This document shows, piece after piece, positions 18,385 to 26,082 of a stretch of DNA of 64,000 nt. The stretch covers positions 1,798,001 to 1,862,000 of the forward strand of contig NZ_AP018437.1 in NCBI RefSeq assembly GCF_003966975.1. The letters are read 5' to 3'. Position numbers and translations under genes: made by a program. This DNA comes from Pelolinea submarina. GTDB lineage: Bacteria > Chloroflexota > Anaerolineae > Anaerolineales > Anaerolineaceae. Every line of letters starts with the position of its first letter. Position 1 is the stretch's first letter. The notes beneath the pieces were generated by a model. The model ran no database searches. It saw only the letters and a program-made list of their open reading frames with translations, and was not told the origin of the DNA.

Positions 18385-19830
18385 ATGCTTTTGGAAAAAG
18401 TCAAAGCAACCCTGCAAAATTCCTGCTACATCCAGCCGCAGGATACGCTGGTCATGGGCGTCTCCGGCGGTGCGGATTCAATGACGCTGTTGGATATTTT
18501 AGTGCGTTCCGGTTATAAGCCGGTTGTAGCTCATTTTAACCACCAATTGCGCCCGGAAGCAGCCGCTGACGCCGAATTTGTCCGCCGGCGGGCAGGAGAA
18601 TATGGTCTGGAATTCGCGCTTGGCAGCGCGGATGTGGCTCTGCAAGCCCGCCAAAACAGTCAGAGCATCGAAGAGGCTGCCCGCGGCGCACGTTACCGCT
18701 TCTTATTTGGGTTGGCGGAACAGCGGCAGGCGGTTGCGCTGGTTGTAGCGCATCAGGCGGATGATCAAGTGGAAACGGTGCTGCTTAACTTGTTGAGGGG
18801 CAGCGGGCTGAAAGGGTTAAGCGCAATGCGTTTCCAATCCTTTAGCCCTTTTCACGAAAGTATCCCGCTCGTCCGTCCGATGCTGGGCTGCTGGCGCGAT
18901 GAAATCCAACTTTATTGCAGCGACCACAAATTGCCGTTTGTATGCGATGAAACCAACCAGGACAGCACCTACCGGCGTAATCGCATTCGCTTGGAGCTGC
19001 TGCCTGAATTGGAGAGTTACAACCCGCAGATCAAACGTTCTCTTTTTCAAATGGCGGACTTATTGGCCGGCGATATGGACTTTATCAACGCGGCTTGCCG
19101 GGATGCCGCAGCGCAGGTCGCATTGCAAACCCATGCAGGTTACGCGGAAATGGAGTTGCGAGAATTCAGGCACTTATCGGTTGCGCTTCAACGCGCGCTG
19201 ATTCGCAGTATCCTGGCAGACGCTTTCCCACAGGCGGTTGAATTGGGCGCTTATCACTTTGAATTGGCGCGCCGATGTCTGACCCGTGAGATGGAAAGCC
19301 TGAATGTACAATTGAACGATGCTATCCTGGTGCGCGTGGAGAGTGGAAGGGGCGTCTTTATGAGGACCGAGTCCGCCATGCAGCCTTCATCGGAATGGCC
19401 CGCTATTGAAAATGAAATCCATATACTTCCCGAGACAGGCACAATTGAGCTGGCTTGCGGTTGGGAGCTTTCACTTGAAATGCTGAGTAAGGACTCCTTG
19501 GGGGACGCTTACCTTTCCAATACGGATAATTTCTGCGCGTATTTAGCGTCGGAAAAACTTGCCTCAGATTTGCTTCTGCGCACCTGGCAGGACGGTGATC
19601 GCTACCAGCCGTTGGGTTTATTAAAAGGGCAGCAGAAATTATCGGATTTCTGGATTAACAACAAAGTGCCCCTGCGTGCAAAGGGGCACTGGCCATTGCT
19701 TTTTTCCGGCGGCAACCTGGTTTGGGTACCGGGTTTTCCGCCTTCTCAACTTGTCAAAGTATCCTCGGAAACACAAAATGTGCTAAAAGCTCGTGTTTCC
19801 CATCGAGAAAATTACTCTTCCGTGATATAG
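18385..19830 (+). CDS. tilS: tRNA(Ile)-lysidine synthase
   Basis: A 481-residue PP-loop ATPase that changes C34 of tRNA-Ile(CAU) to lysidine so that it reads AUA. The P-loop GVSGGADSM is at residues ~26-34, with VAHFNHQLRP, HQADDQVET and LLNLLRGSGLKGL. A TilS C-terminal domain includes WQDGDRYQPLG. The ATG at 18385 is chosen because the -10 box ends 6 nt upstream; a TTG at 18358 would be upstream of the promoter. The stop region overlaps the convergent recombinase-like gene by 19 bases. Confidence 0.95.
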   Translation: MLLEKVKATLQNSCYIQPQDTLVMGVSGGADSMTLLDILVRSGYKPVVAHFNHQLRPEAAADAEFVRRRAGEYGLEFALGSADVALQARQNSQSIEEAARGARYRFLFGLAEQRQAVALVVAHQADDQVETVLLNLLRGSGLKGLSAMRFQSFSPFHESIPLVRPMLGCWRDEIQLYCSDHKLPFVCDETNQDSTYRRNRIRLELLPELESYNPQIKRSLFQMADLLAGDMDFINAACRDAAAQVALQTHAGYAEMELREFRHLSVALQRALIRSILADAFPQAVELGAYHFELARRCLTREMESLNVQLNDAILVRVESGRGVFMRTESAMQPSSEWPAIENEIHILPETGTIELACGWELSLEMLSKDSLGDAYLSNTDNFCAYLASEKLASDLLLRTWQDGDRYQPLGLLKGQQKLSDFWINNKVPLRAKGHWPLLFSGGNLVWVPGFPPSQLVKVSSETQNVLKARVSHRENYSSVI

Positions 19831-20726
19831 GCTTTGATAAGTTCCTTGAGTTTCAAACTGATCTCACGCCATTGAATTTTTGAAATTCCCAATTTCTGAC
19901 GGATGGTATCGCGGTCCATGCCAACCCGCCAATCCTGCAGGGCGCAATTCCAGCGGCACATTGAGAAAGACAGATGCTTTTCCAAGCCGGCAGCTTTGCC
20001 GATGTCTTCCAGGATGTACTCCAGGCGGCGCGGCGACCAGGGGAAAACCGTGTCCTCCGGATGGTACTGGTTGAGGTAAGCCTGATAGCTATCCAACCAT
20101 TCCAAACTGACGGGAATTTTCCGTTCCTTGTTGCGGTCTTTCTGATCGGCGTAGCGGACAAATATATAATGTTCTCCATCTTCGTCGAAAATGTGCGCAG
20201 GTCTGAGGCTGAGGCATTCACTTTTCTTGATGCCTGTTTCCAATAGTAATTTTAATAACGCATAGGATCGTGTGTCAGGCTGCCCGCTTTCGGCCATGGC
20301 ACGCGCTGTTTCCAACACCAATTCTGTTTCACGGATGGTAAGGACTTCAGGCAGGGGGCTGATGACCGAGTGCTGCAGGATGGCGTCGGCGGGATCAACA
20401 CTTATGCGCCCATGCTCAGCCAGCCAGCGGAAGAAAGATTTCAGGGAGGTGATACGACGAGCCAGACTTTTCGGGCTGCAGGGGATATTCTTACCGCGGC
20501 CGTTCTCCAGCCATTCAATAAAATGGTTGAGGTCATTCGTGGTGATATCGCCGACTTTTTTATCCGGGGGCAGGAATTTGGTCAGCAAGCGGATGTCACC
20601 GCGGAAGGACTTTACTGTATATTCCGAGCGGCCCTGGTCGAGAAGATAGACTTCCCAAACATCCATAGCTGCCAGAATTGAGGATTGGCTGTCGATGTGT
20701 GCTGATTGATCCAAAGCATTATTCAT
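19812..20726 (-). CDS. tyrosine recombinase-like protein lacking catalytic residues
   Basis: An intact 304-residue protein with the XerC/XerD layout. It has a SAM-like core-binding domain (~15-115, SLKSFFRWLAEHG) and a catalytic-like domain (~125-300). The active site is dismantled. Arg I is Lys167 (TGIKKSECLSL). The H-x-x-R-H box is S255-M-C-R258-W259, keeping only the arginine. The LGH histidine is Ile281, and the tyrosine nucleophile position is Ser290. The beta-hairpin lysine region (QKDRNKERK) remains. Strand cleavage is not expected, so a DNA-binding or architectural role is likelier. The frame has no breaks, arguing against a decaying pseudogene. An inverted repeat sits immediately upstream. 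Confidence 0.85.
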   Translation of the reverse strand: MNNALDQSAHIDSQSSILAAMDVWEVYLLDQGRSEYTVKSFRGDIRLLTKFLPPDKKVGDITTNDLNHFIEWLENGRGKNIPCSPKSLARRITSLKSFFRWLAEHGRISVDPADAILQHSVISPLPEVLTIRETELVLETARAMAESGQPDTRSYALLKLLLETGIKKSECLSLRPAHIFDEDGEHYIFVRYADQKDRNKERKIPVSLEWLDSYQAYLNQYHPEDTVFPWSPRRLEYILEDIGKAAGLEKHLSFSMCRWNCALQDWRVGMDRDTIRQKLGISKIQWREISLKLKELIKAYITEE

Positions 20727-20730
20727 GATT

Positions 20731-20766
20731 CACTCTCATTTAGTTTCGTATAGGTTAATGAGAGTG
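20731..20766 (-). promoter_or_regulatory. perfect inverted repeat at the start of the recombinase-like gene
   Basis: CACTCTCATT and AATGAGAGTG, ten bases each, flank a 16-nt spacer, and the repeat ends 4 nt before the ATG. As RNA the hairpin would bury GAGAG, the only Shine-Dalgarno-like sequence. As DNA it resembles a dimer operator or recombinase core site. Confidence 0.6.
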
Positions 20767-20799
20767 TAAGGGATTTAAATGCTTAAGTCAAGGTGTCAA

Positions 20800-21813
20800 T
20801 CAGGGTGTATATACCGCTTCCTGAATCACTTGCCAAACCGCGTCATAATTCGGCAGCAGCACATAAGCGCCGGAATAGGGAATCGTATAGGGTGTCAGCT
20901 GTGCGGTATTCAGGTTGTAGCGGTGTATGCGATTGGTATCATTCAGCACAGCCGGCAGTACATTCAGGACTCCCAGAATATCATTCAATGTCATATCGGT
21001 TTCTACACTATTGATGAACAGGTCATAGATCTCCGGCGCGCGGGAAATTGCGTCCAGGGTCATCAATTTGTTACTTAACCCGATTAGGACTTCCTGTGCG
21101 CGGCGTGTGCGGTCAAAATCATTGGAGGTATAACGCGAACGGACATACCAGAGGGCTACTTCGCCATCCATATGTTCCGTACCGGGTCCGACGGAGCACC
21201 AACCTCCGTGCGCGTAGGAAAGATCGCAGCGGTCGGAGGTGTTTTGGGAAGCATTGATGTCAATGCCGCCCAGCGTGTCTACGATGGCCTTGAAGCCGCT
21301 GAAATTGGTCATCATGTAATGGTCAATATGAACGGCGAAATTATGCTCAAAGGTATCCACCAGCAAGGGCAAACCGCCATATCCCATAACGGTGTTGATG
21401 CGTTCTTCTTGCAGACCCGGAATTTCAACCCAGGTATCGCGCGGGAAGGAAATTAAACTAATCTTATTTTCCTTGGTAAAAATTGAAACCAACAAAACCA
21501 CATCGGTACGGTAACCGCTGTTTGGACGGAAATCCGAACCCAGTACCAGAATGTTTACCTGTCCATCGGGAGGGAGCAATCCGGGGTTGGGGACTAATGC
21601 GTCTGTTATGGGTTGAGCATCATTGGTAGGAGTAGCAGTGTAATAAAAAGGTTGGAATGCGGTCGGTTCGGTATTACCACTTTTGAGTGCGTCCGCCAAA
21701 AGTTGAATTCCTGAACCGGAATCGTTGGAAAATGACAGCCATGGAACTGTGCAGGCGATTATAAAAAGAACCAGCACAGCCAACAGCAATATTTTATTTT
21801 TGGGCTTCTTCAT
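20800..21813 (-). CDS. LytR-CpsA-Psr (LCP) family cell-wall ligase
   Basis: A 337-residue membrane protein with a cytoplasmic N-terminus, one membrane segment (~6-24) and an extracellular LCP domain. LCP enzymes attach lipid-linked glycopolymers to peptidoglycan or other surface polymers. Motifs include DVVLLVSI, ISFPRDTWVEIPG with the catalytic Arg, GGIDI, and the Arg-rich YVRSRYTSNDFDRTRRAQ. I start at the ATG at 21813, with GAGGAAAG upstream, rather than a TTG six codons earlier. This is a plausible final step for the surface polymers made by the glycan genes further right. Confidence 0.92.
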   Translation of the reverse strand: MKKPKNKILLLAVLVLFIIACTVPWLSFSNDSGSGIQLLADALKSGNTEPTAFQPFYYTATPTNDAQPITDALVPNPGLLPPDGQVNILVLGSDFRPNSGYRTDVVLLVSIFTKENKISLISFPRDTWVEIPGLQEERINTVMGYGGLPLLVDTFEHNFAVHIDHYMMTNFSGFKAIVDTLGGIDINASQNTSDRCDLSYAHGGWCSVGPGTEHMDGEVALWYVRSRYTSNDFDRTRRAQEVLIGLSNKLMTLDAISRAPEIYDLFINSVETDMTLNDILGVLNVLPAVLNDTNRIHRYNLNTAQLTPYTIPYSGAYVLLPNYDAVWQVIQEAVYTP

Positions 21814-21905
21814 CGGCTTATCTTTCCTCAAATCTTACGTAGAAAATAACATGCCTTTTTCAATGGATAATCCTGCAAGAATAGTGCCATCCAAAATCTG
21901 TTTGC

Positions 21906-21914
21906 ATTATAGCA
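21906..21914 (-). promoter_or_regulatory. extended -10 promoter of the LCP gene
   Basis: The minus strand reads TGCTATAAT, identical to the box before tilS and degV. It predicts an ~86-nt leader that includes the GAGGAAAG ribosome binding site. Confidence 0.5.
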
Positions 21915-21945
21915 TGAGCAAAAGGGGACCAATTTTACCAACCTG

Positions 21946-21973
21946 TTGACAAAATAATTCTTTTTGATAGAAT
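21946..21973 (+). promoter_or_regulatory. promoter of tRNA-Leu
   Basis: TTGACA (21946-21951), 16 nt, then TAGAAT (21968-21973), with the tRNA starting 15 nt downstream. Confidence 0.8.
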
Positions 21974-21987
21974 TGCAACATCGTTAA

Positions 21988-22072
<85 letters not shown>

Positions 22073-22074
22073 TA

Positions 22075-22098
22075 AACCCTGTGAAAACAGGGTTTTTT
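22075..22098 (+). terminator. intrinsic terminator after tRNA-Leu
   Basis: AACCCTG and CAGGGTT pair around a 6-nt loop, followed by a T-run. Confidence 0.9.
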
Positions 22099-22127
22099 AT
22101 TTAATTGAAATCCGTTTTTATATGCGG

Positions 22128-22133
22128 TAATAT
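22128..22133 (+). promoter_or_regulatory. -10 box of the DivIC/FtsB-like gene, predicted leaderless
   Basis: TAATAT is followed by exactly six bases (TGGTAT) and then ATG, the same geometry as at tilS. No Shine-Dalgarno sequence is visible. Confidence 0.45.
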
Positions 22134-22139
22134 TGGTAT

Positions 22140-22517
22140 ATGCCCAAGCTCAACGCGTTTTGGAAAAGGTGGATTTTTCTTGGTCTGATCATTATCCTTT
22201 TCTTTATGGTAATGACTCTGAATTCCAGCATTTCGGAATATTTCCGCCTGACCGATCAACACAACCAGATGACAGCGCGTATTAGTAATTTGGAAGCCAC
22301 TCAATACGCGTTGGAAACGCAAATTGCCTATGCCGACTCGGATAAAGCAGTGGAAGAATGGGCGCGAACATATCAACGCAATATTCAGCCTGGAGATCAA
22401 ATGATTATTCCTGTTTCTCCACTGGAAGCCACACCGGAAATAAACTATCTGCAAACACCGACTCCCAGCACAGAAGACAACTGGCAAATTTGGTGGGAAT
22501 TATTTTTTGGCGAATGA
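22140..22517 (+). CDS. septum formation initiator (DivIC/FtsB-like) protein
   Basis: A 125-residue single-pass membrane protein. A short basic N-terminus is followed by a membrane segment (~11-28), then a predicted coiled coil (~33-68; NQMTARISNLEATQYALETQI), then AVEEWARTYQRNIQPGDQMIIP. This is the architecture of FtsB/DivIC, which bridges FtsL and FtsQ in the divisome. A Pro/Thr-rich tail ends the protein. The start sits 6 nt after a -10 box. Assignment rests on architecture, since the family is poorly conserved in sequence. Confidence 0.78.
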   Translation: MPKLNAFWKRWIFLGLIIILFFMVMTLNSSISEYFRLTDQHNQMTARISNLEATQYALETQIAYADSDKAVEEWARTYQRNIQPGDQMIIPVSPLEATPEINYLQTPTPSTEDNWQIWWELFFGE

Positions 22518-22600
22518 AGCTGCATCATAAATTAAGTTAGAATAGTTCTGCAAGTCGAATTAGCTGTACAGCTAAATCAGATAAAAGAAAAGGAAAAACT

Positions 22601-23293
22601 ATGTTAGGTAGGCAATCTCCTCAAAATGTTCTCGAACCATTTAAGAAAAAGAAACCGATCTTGCCGGTGTTCTTGGCGGTTATGGCAACATTGCTGGTTA
22701 TTGTAGGTATTGTGCTCATCGTTATGGGCATTTCAGGTGGCGGTTTTAAATTCAAGCTATTCAGCAAAGAACCCACACCTACGAATACACTGCCTCCAAC
22801 ACCGGTATTTACTCCGACGGCTACTTTTGAACCAACCATTGCAGCCACACCGACGGTGACCATTTCACCCACACCTTCCGGTCCTTTTGAATATGAGGTC
22901 CAGGAGGGGGATACCTGTTACGATATTGCTCTAAAGTTCGATGTCGATTTAACGACATTACTGGCGATCAATAACTTTGAAAATGGTGAATGCCCGATCT
23001 ATCCCGGAGGAAAAATCAAAGTTCCGGCGCCCGGACAAACGTTGCCGACTGCTACGCCTATCCCGGACGATACGGAACCTGGGACCAAGATCAGCTATAA
23101 AATCCAGGAAGGTGATTCATTGGCGTCTATCGCCAATAAATTTAACACCACGGTGGATGATATCACCGCGCAGAACCCGGATAAATTAGGTAGCGACACA
23201 AACACGCTAACGGTCGGGATGGAAATTACCGTGCGGGTAAATATTGTTACACCCACTCCAACATTTGCCCCAACCAGCACCCTGGCATCCTGA
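22601..23293 (+). CDS. membrane-anchored protein with two LysM domains
   Basis: A 230-residue envelope protein. A basic cytoplasmic start precedes a membrane segment (~20-44), a Thr/Pro-rich spacer (~56-92) and a first LysM (~97-143: YEVQEGDTCYDIALKF). A second spacer and a second LysM (~169-214: YKIQEGDSLASIANKF) end in a short Thr/Pro tail. LysM domains bind N-acetylglucosamine polymers such as peptidoglycan. No catalytic domain is present, so it is probably a wall-binding scaffold or receptor. AAAGGAAAA precedes the ATG. It lies just downstream of the DivIC/FtsB-like gene, in the same direction. Confidence 0.9.
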   Translation: MLGRQSPQNVLEPFKKKKPILPVFLAVMATLLVIVGIVLIVMGISGGGFKFKLFSKEPTPTNTLPPTPVFTPTATFEPTIAATPTVTISPTPSGPFEYEVQEGDTCYDIALKFDVDLTTLLAINNFENGECPIYPGGKIKVPAPGQTLPTATPIPDDTEPGTKISYKIQEGDSLASIANKFNTTVDDITAQNPDKLGSDTNTLTVGMEITVRVNIVTPTPTFAPTSTLAS

Positions 23294-23329
23294 TAAAGGA
23301 CTATCCGGGTAAAAAAAGTTACCAGAACA

Positions 23330-23357
23330 AAAACCTCCTGCACCGCAGGAGGTTTTT
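23330..23357. terminator. bidirectional terminator between the LysM gene and queG
   Basis: AAAACCTCCTG and CAGGAGGTTTT pair around a 6-nt centre with T-runs on both strands, serving the two convergent genes. Confidence 0.9.
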
Positions 23358-23362
23358 TCTAA

Positions 23363-24508
23363 TCATTGGTTAAGGCAGCACCGCAGTTCATCGCGTACGC
23401 GTTCGTCATCTTCCATGGACAACGCTTTTTCCAGGATTTGCCTCATATCCGGCGACCGCAGAGATGAAATAGCCCAGGCTGCGTGCAAACGCAGCAGCCA
23501 GGCTGGACTTTCCCGCAGGATCTTTTTCAACGCGGGTAAGCAGGCTTGAGAGCCTGAATTCCCCATGGCAATAATCAAGTTCCGTTGAAAACCGGTATGA
23601 GTCGCGCGCAGGATAGGGCTGCCCGCGTATTTCTTCCGGAATGAATCTTCATCCAATTTAATTTCGGCTAATAAATCAATGCCGGGTTCCATTACCTGAG
23701 GCAATAATGGTGAAACTTGGAATGGTTGAGTTTGTGGCTTGTGATTCCAAGGGCAGACATTTTGGCAGATATCACATCCAAATACCCAAAGGCCCATTCT
23801 TGAGCGCAAGTGGCGGGGAATAACACCCTTATATTCGATCGTGAGGTACGCGATACATTCATCCGCCCGCAAATTGTGGTTATCGGTAATGCAGCCGGTA
23901 GGGCAACTATCCTGGCATTTTTGACAGCTTCCGCATAAATCTTTGGAGAAAGGCTTATCGGAAATGAGCTCCAGATCGGTCAGAATACAGCCCAAAACTT
24001 GAAAGGACCCGGTTTCCGGTGTGATTATCAAAGAGTTTTTGCCGATCCAACCGGCGCCGGCCATAAACGCGGTGTCTTTTTCGAGCAAAGCAGACGAATC
24101 TACGAAGACGCGATACTGAATGTTTTTTCCTGTCTCCCGAACAATAAAATCCATCAGCCGGTGAGCCGCTTGTTTAAGAGCATCATGGTAATCCGCGTGC
24201 AGGGCGTAGGACGCAACCAATCCAACCGGATTTTGAGTGTCTTCCTCTGAAGGGAGCGATTGTGTCAATGGGGCATAGCGTACCCCAAAGGTCAGGATGG
24301 ATTGCGCATTATCGAGTAACCCGGCCGGTGTTTGCCTGGATTGCCTGGTTCGTTCGGAGGAAAGGTATTTCATTTCACCGGTATGGCTGTCTGCCAGCCA
24401 ATGCAGATAGGCCTCGTAATGGGGCGGCTGTATAGGCCGGGTGATTTGAAGAAAAGAAAAGCCAAGGCGATTGGCCTCGGCTTTTATCTTGTTATTTATA
24501 GTACTCAC
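23363..24508 (-). CDS. queG: epoxyqueuosine reductase
   Basis: A ~381-residue cobalamin- and iron-sulfur-dependent enzyme performing the last step of queuosine synthesis in tRNA. Two [4Fe-4S] ferredoxin motifs are visible, CGSCQKCQDSCPTG and CDICQNVCPWN, with the QueG central domain before them (GWIGKNSLIITPETGS) and HEAT-like helices at the C-terminus (LLRLHAAWAI). The likely start is a GTG at 24508 or 24517, just past the stop of the upstream lipoprotein gene; an ATG at 24631 would overlap that gene by 100 bases and add unrelated residues. The other queuosine genes are not in the window. Confidence 0.9.
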   Translation of the reverse strand: MSTINNKIKAEANRLGFSFLQITRPIQPPHYEAYLHWLADSHTGEMKYLSSERTRQSRQTPAGLLDNAQSILTFGVRYAPLTQSLPSEEDTQNPVGLVASYALHADYHDALKQAAHRLMDFIVRETGKNIQYRVFVDSSALLEKDTAFMAGAGWIGKNSLIITPETGSFQVLGCILTDLELISDKPFSKDLCGSCQKCQDSCPTGCITDNHNLRADECIAYLTIEYKGVIPRHLRSRMGLWVFGCDICQNVCPWNHKPQTQPFQVSPLLPQVMEPGIDLLAEIKLDEDSFRKKYAGSPILRATHTGFQRNLIIAMGNSGSQACLPALKKILRESPAWLLRLHAAWAISSLRSPDMRQILEKALSMEDDERVRDELRCCLNQ

Positions 24509-24528
24509 TGTTTGCACGACTGAAGAGA

Positions 24529-25206
24529 TTATCCGGCAGGCGTAGCGGTTTTTTGTGCTTTTTCTGTGACCTTGATATAAACATACATTTCTGTACCGAA
24601 AATTTGGCCGTTTGCATTCATTAATTTCCAACGTGACATATATTCGCCATAAGCACTTGGAGATTTCATCTTGATGCCAAGTTCAAATTCTCCACCAGGT
24701 AGAACAGAGGTTGTTAATGGAATCACCGTATCTGCTCCAAAGGTGTTCCCATCAATGTTTACAATACTGTAGGTACTGTCCCAAGTGGTTGAACCAGAAT
24801 TTTTTACTTTCCATACTTTATTGAAAGATTCATTAGTATAGAAGGCGGTTCCATCCGGAATTGTGACATCGCTCAACACATCCAAATTATCAGCTGTGGT
24901 GACAGGTGCTGTTGCAGCGGCGCTGTTCGTGACAGGCGCGGTCACGGCTACTGTGGGAACCGTGGGAAGCGCGGTCAAATCCTGTGTGGGTGTGGCTGGG
25001 ATGGTGGGAGTGGGTGCCAGGGTCGCGGTGGGTGAGGGTGTCAGCAGCGCTTCTGCTGTGATTTCTGCTGCTACCGTCTGGGCAACTTCGGTCATCACTG
25101 CGTTCGGATCGATCGTCGGAGTTGGTTCAACTCTCGGTCCACAAGATGTGCCGATGAATGCAATACTCAGCAGAATGCTCAACATTACAACAAATCGTTT
25201 GTTCAT
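24529..25206 (-). CDS. lipoprotein with NBR1-type Ig-like domain
   Basis: A 225-residue secreted protein. The signal peptide ends in the lipobox IGTSC (Cys22). A Thr/Pro/Ala-rich linker (~27-105) leads to a beta-sandwich (~110-215) with the hallmarks of the central Ig-like domain of NBR1: FNKVWKVKNSGSTTWDS and YMSRWKLMNANGQIFG. Such domains recur in Chloroflexota surface proteins, where their ligand is unknown. It belongs to a run of minus-strand envelope genes with the M23 peptidase (23 nt upstream). A role in binding surface polymer is a guess. Confidence 0.85.
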   Translation of the reverse strand: MNKRFVVMLSILLSIAFIGTSCGPRVEPTPTIDPNAVMTEVAQTVAAEITAEALLTPSPTATLAPTPTIPATPTQDLTALPTVPTVAVTAPVTNSAAATAPVTTADNLDVLSDVTIPDGTAFYTNESFNKVWKVKNSGSTTWDSTYSIVNIDGNTFGADTVIPLTTSVLPGGEFELGIKMKSPSAYGEYMSRWKLMNANGQIFGTEMYVYIKVTEKAQKTATPAG

Positions 25207-25228
25207 TTTTATATTGCCTTTACTTTTT

Positions 25229-26071
25229 TTAATCCTGTGTCGAAAGTAAGATCATGGGGTCAAATAACTCGAAAAGATTGCTTACTCTCCAGACACAGTA
25301 ATTATACCTTTCTGCTTCTGTAGATTGGAGCGTATAGTATGCCATACTTTCAAACCTTGCGCCAGAAGGGCCAACCCGCGTTTCGAAGTGTAAATGGGCA
25401 TTAGACGATTGCCCGGAATTACCAACCAGACCGATTTGCTGGCCGCAGGAAACCTGGTCGCCTACCTGCACGATTGGCAGGTCTTTCAAATGGGCGTACA
25501 GAATGTAGACGGAACGTTCCGTTTCACTGAGTGTAAAAGTCAATTCTCCCGAAGCGGGGCAATTTACACGCGGATCGGGTACCACCGTAGGCTGCACATC
25601 CGGCAGGGCTAAAGCGGCTGCCAGGTCCGGAGCCAGTTCATCGAGAGGGGTTTCAATGATTAGGGCATACCCGTAAGGATTCTTGTCATTCAGGACGGTC
25701 ACAACCTGGCCGGGCAGGGCGGCGTCTACCGGCAGCCCTTCAATTCCCACGATATCATTCATGCGATAAAACGCAAAGTCCACACCATGATGCCCGTCAT
25801 CGTTTTTAGGACGCGGCGTTTTATAGGGTTGTGTGATGATATTGTTCAGGTCAGCCAGGGTGAAATTCTCCAAAGGTGAACAAACGCTATCTATATAATC
25901 CGGTGTTGGAGTTGGCGGGACGGGCGTCTGAGTGGGAGGCAGTGTAAGCGAAGGCGTTACGGTTACCTGAATTGGTGCCGGTAAATCTGTTGCGGCAGGT
26001 TGAGCGGTTATGGTAGAGCACCCAACTAAAACCGCAGCGATTAATGTGATGAAAATTGATTTCAGACGCAT
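25229..26071 (-). CDS. M23 family metallopeptidase lipoprotein
   Basis: A 280-residue lipoprotein. The signal peptide has lipobox VLVGC (Cys18). A Thr/Pro linker follows, then a LytM/M23 domain with GHHGVDFAFYR for the first zinc ligands, YAHLKDL, and HLHFETRVG for the last. The spacing between these is enlarged by an insertion around residues 150-185. M23 enzymes cut peptidoglycan cross-bridges, or act as activators when ligands are missing. Here the zinc histidines appear present. I start at the ATG at 26071, after the stop of the DUF1015 gene; an ATG at 26101 would overlap that gene. Confidence 0.88.
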   Translation of the reverse strand: MRLKSIFITLIAAVLVGCSTITAQPAATDLPAPIQVTVTPSLTLPPTQTPVPPTPTPDYIDSVCSPLENFTLADLNNIITQPYKTPRPKNDDGHHGVDFAFYRMNDIVGIEGLPVDAALPGQVVTVLNDKNPYGYALIIETPLDELAPDLAAALALPDVQPTVVPDPRVNCPASGELTFTLSETERSVYILYAHLKDLPIVQVGDQVSCGQQIGLVGNSGQSSNAHLHFETRVGPSGARFESMAYYTLQSTEAERYNYCVWRVSNLFELFDPMILLSTQD

Positions 26072-26082
26072 TTTTATTTTGA

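Noticed and set aside
24509..24631. Upstream ATG for queG
   Set aside because: It would overlap the NBR1 lipoprotein gene by about 100 bases and add unrelated residues before the conserved N-terminus.
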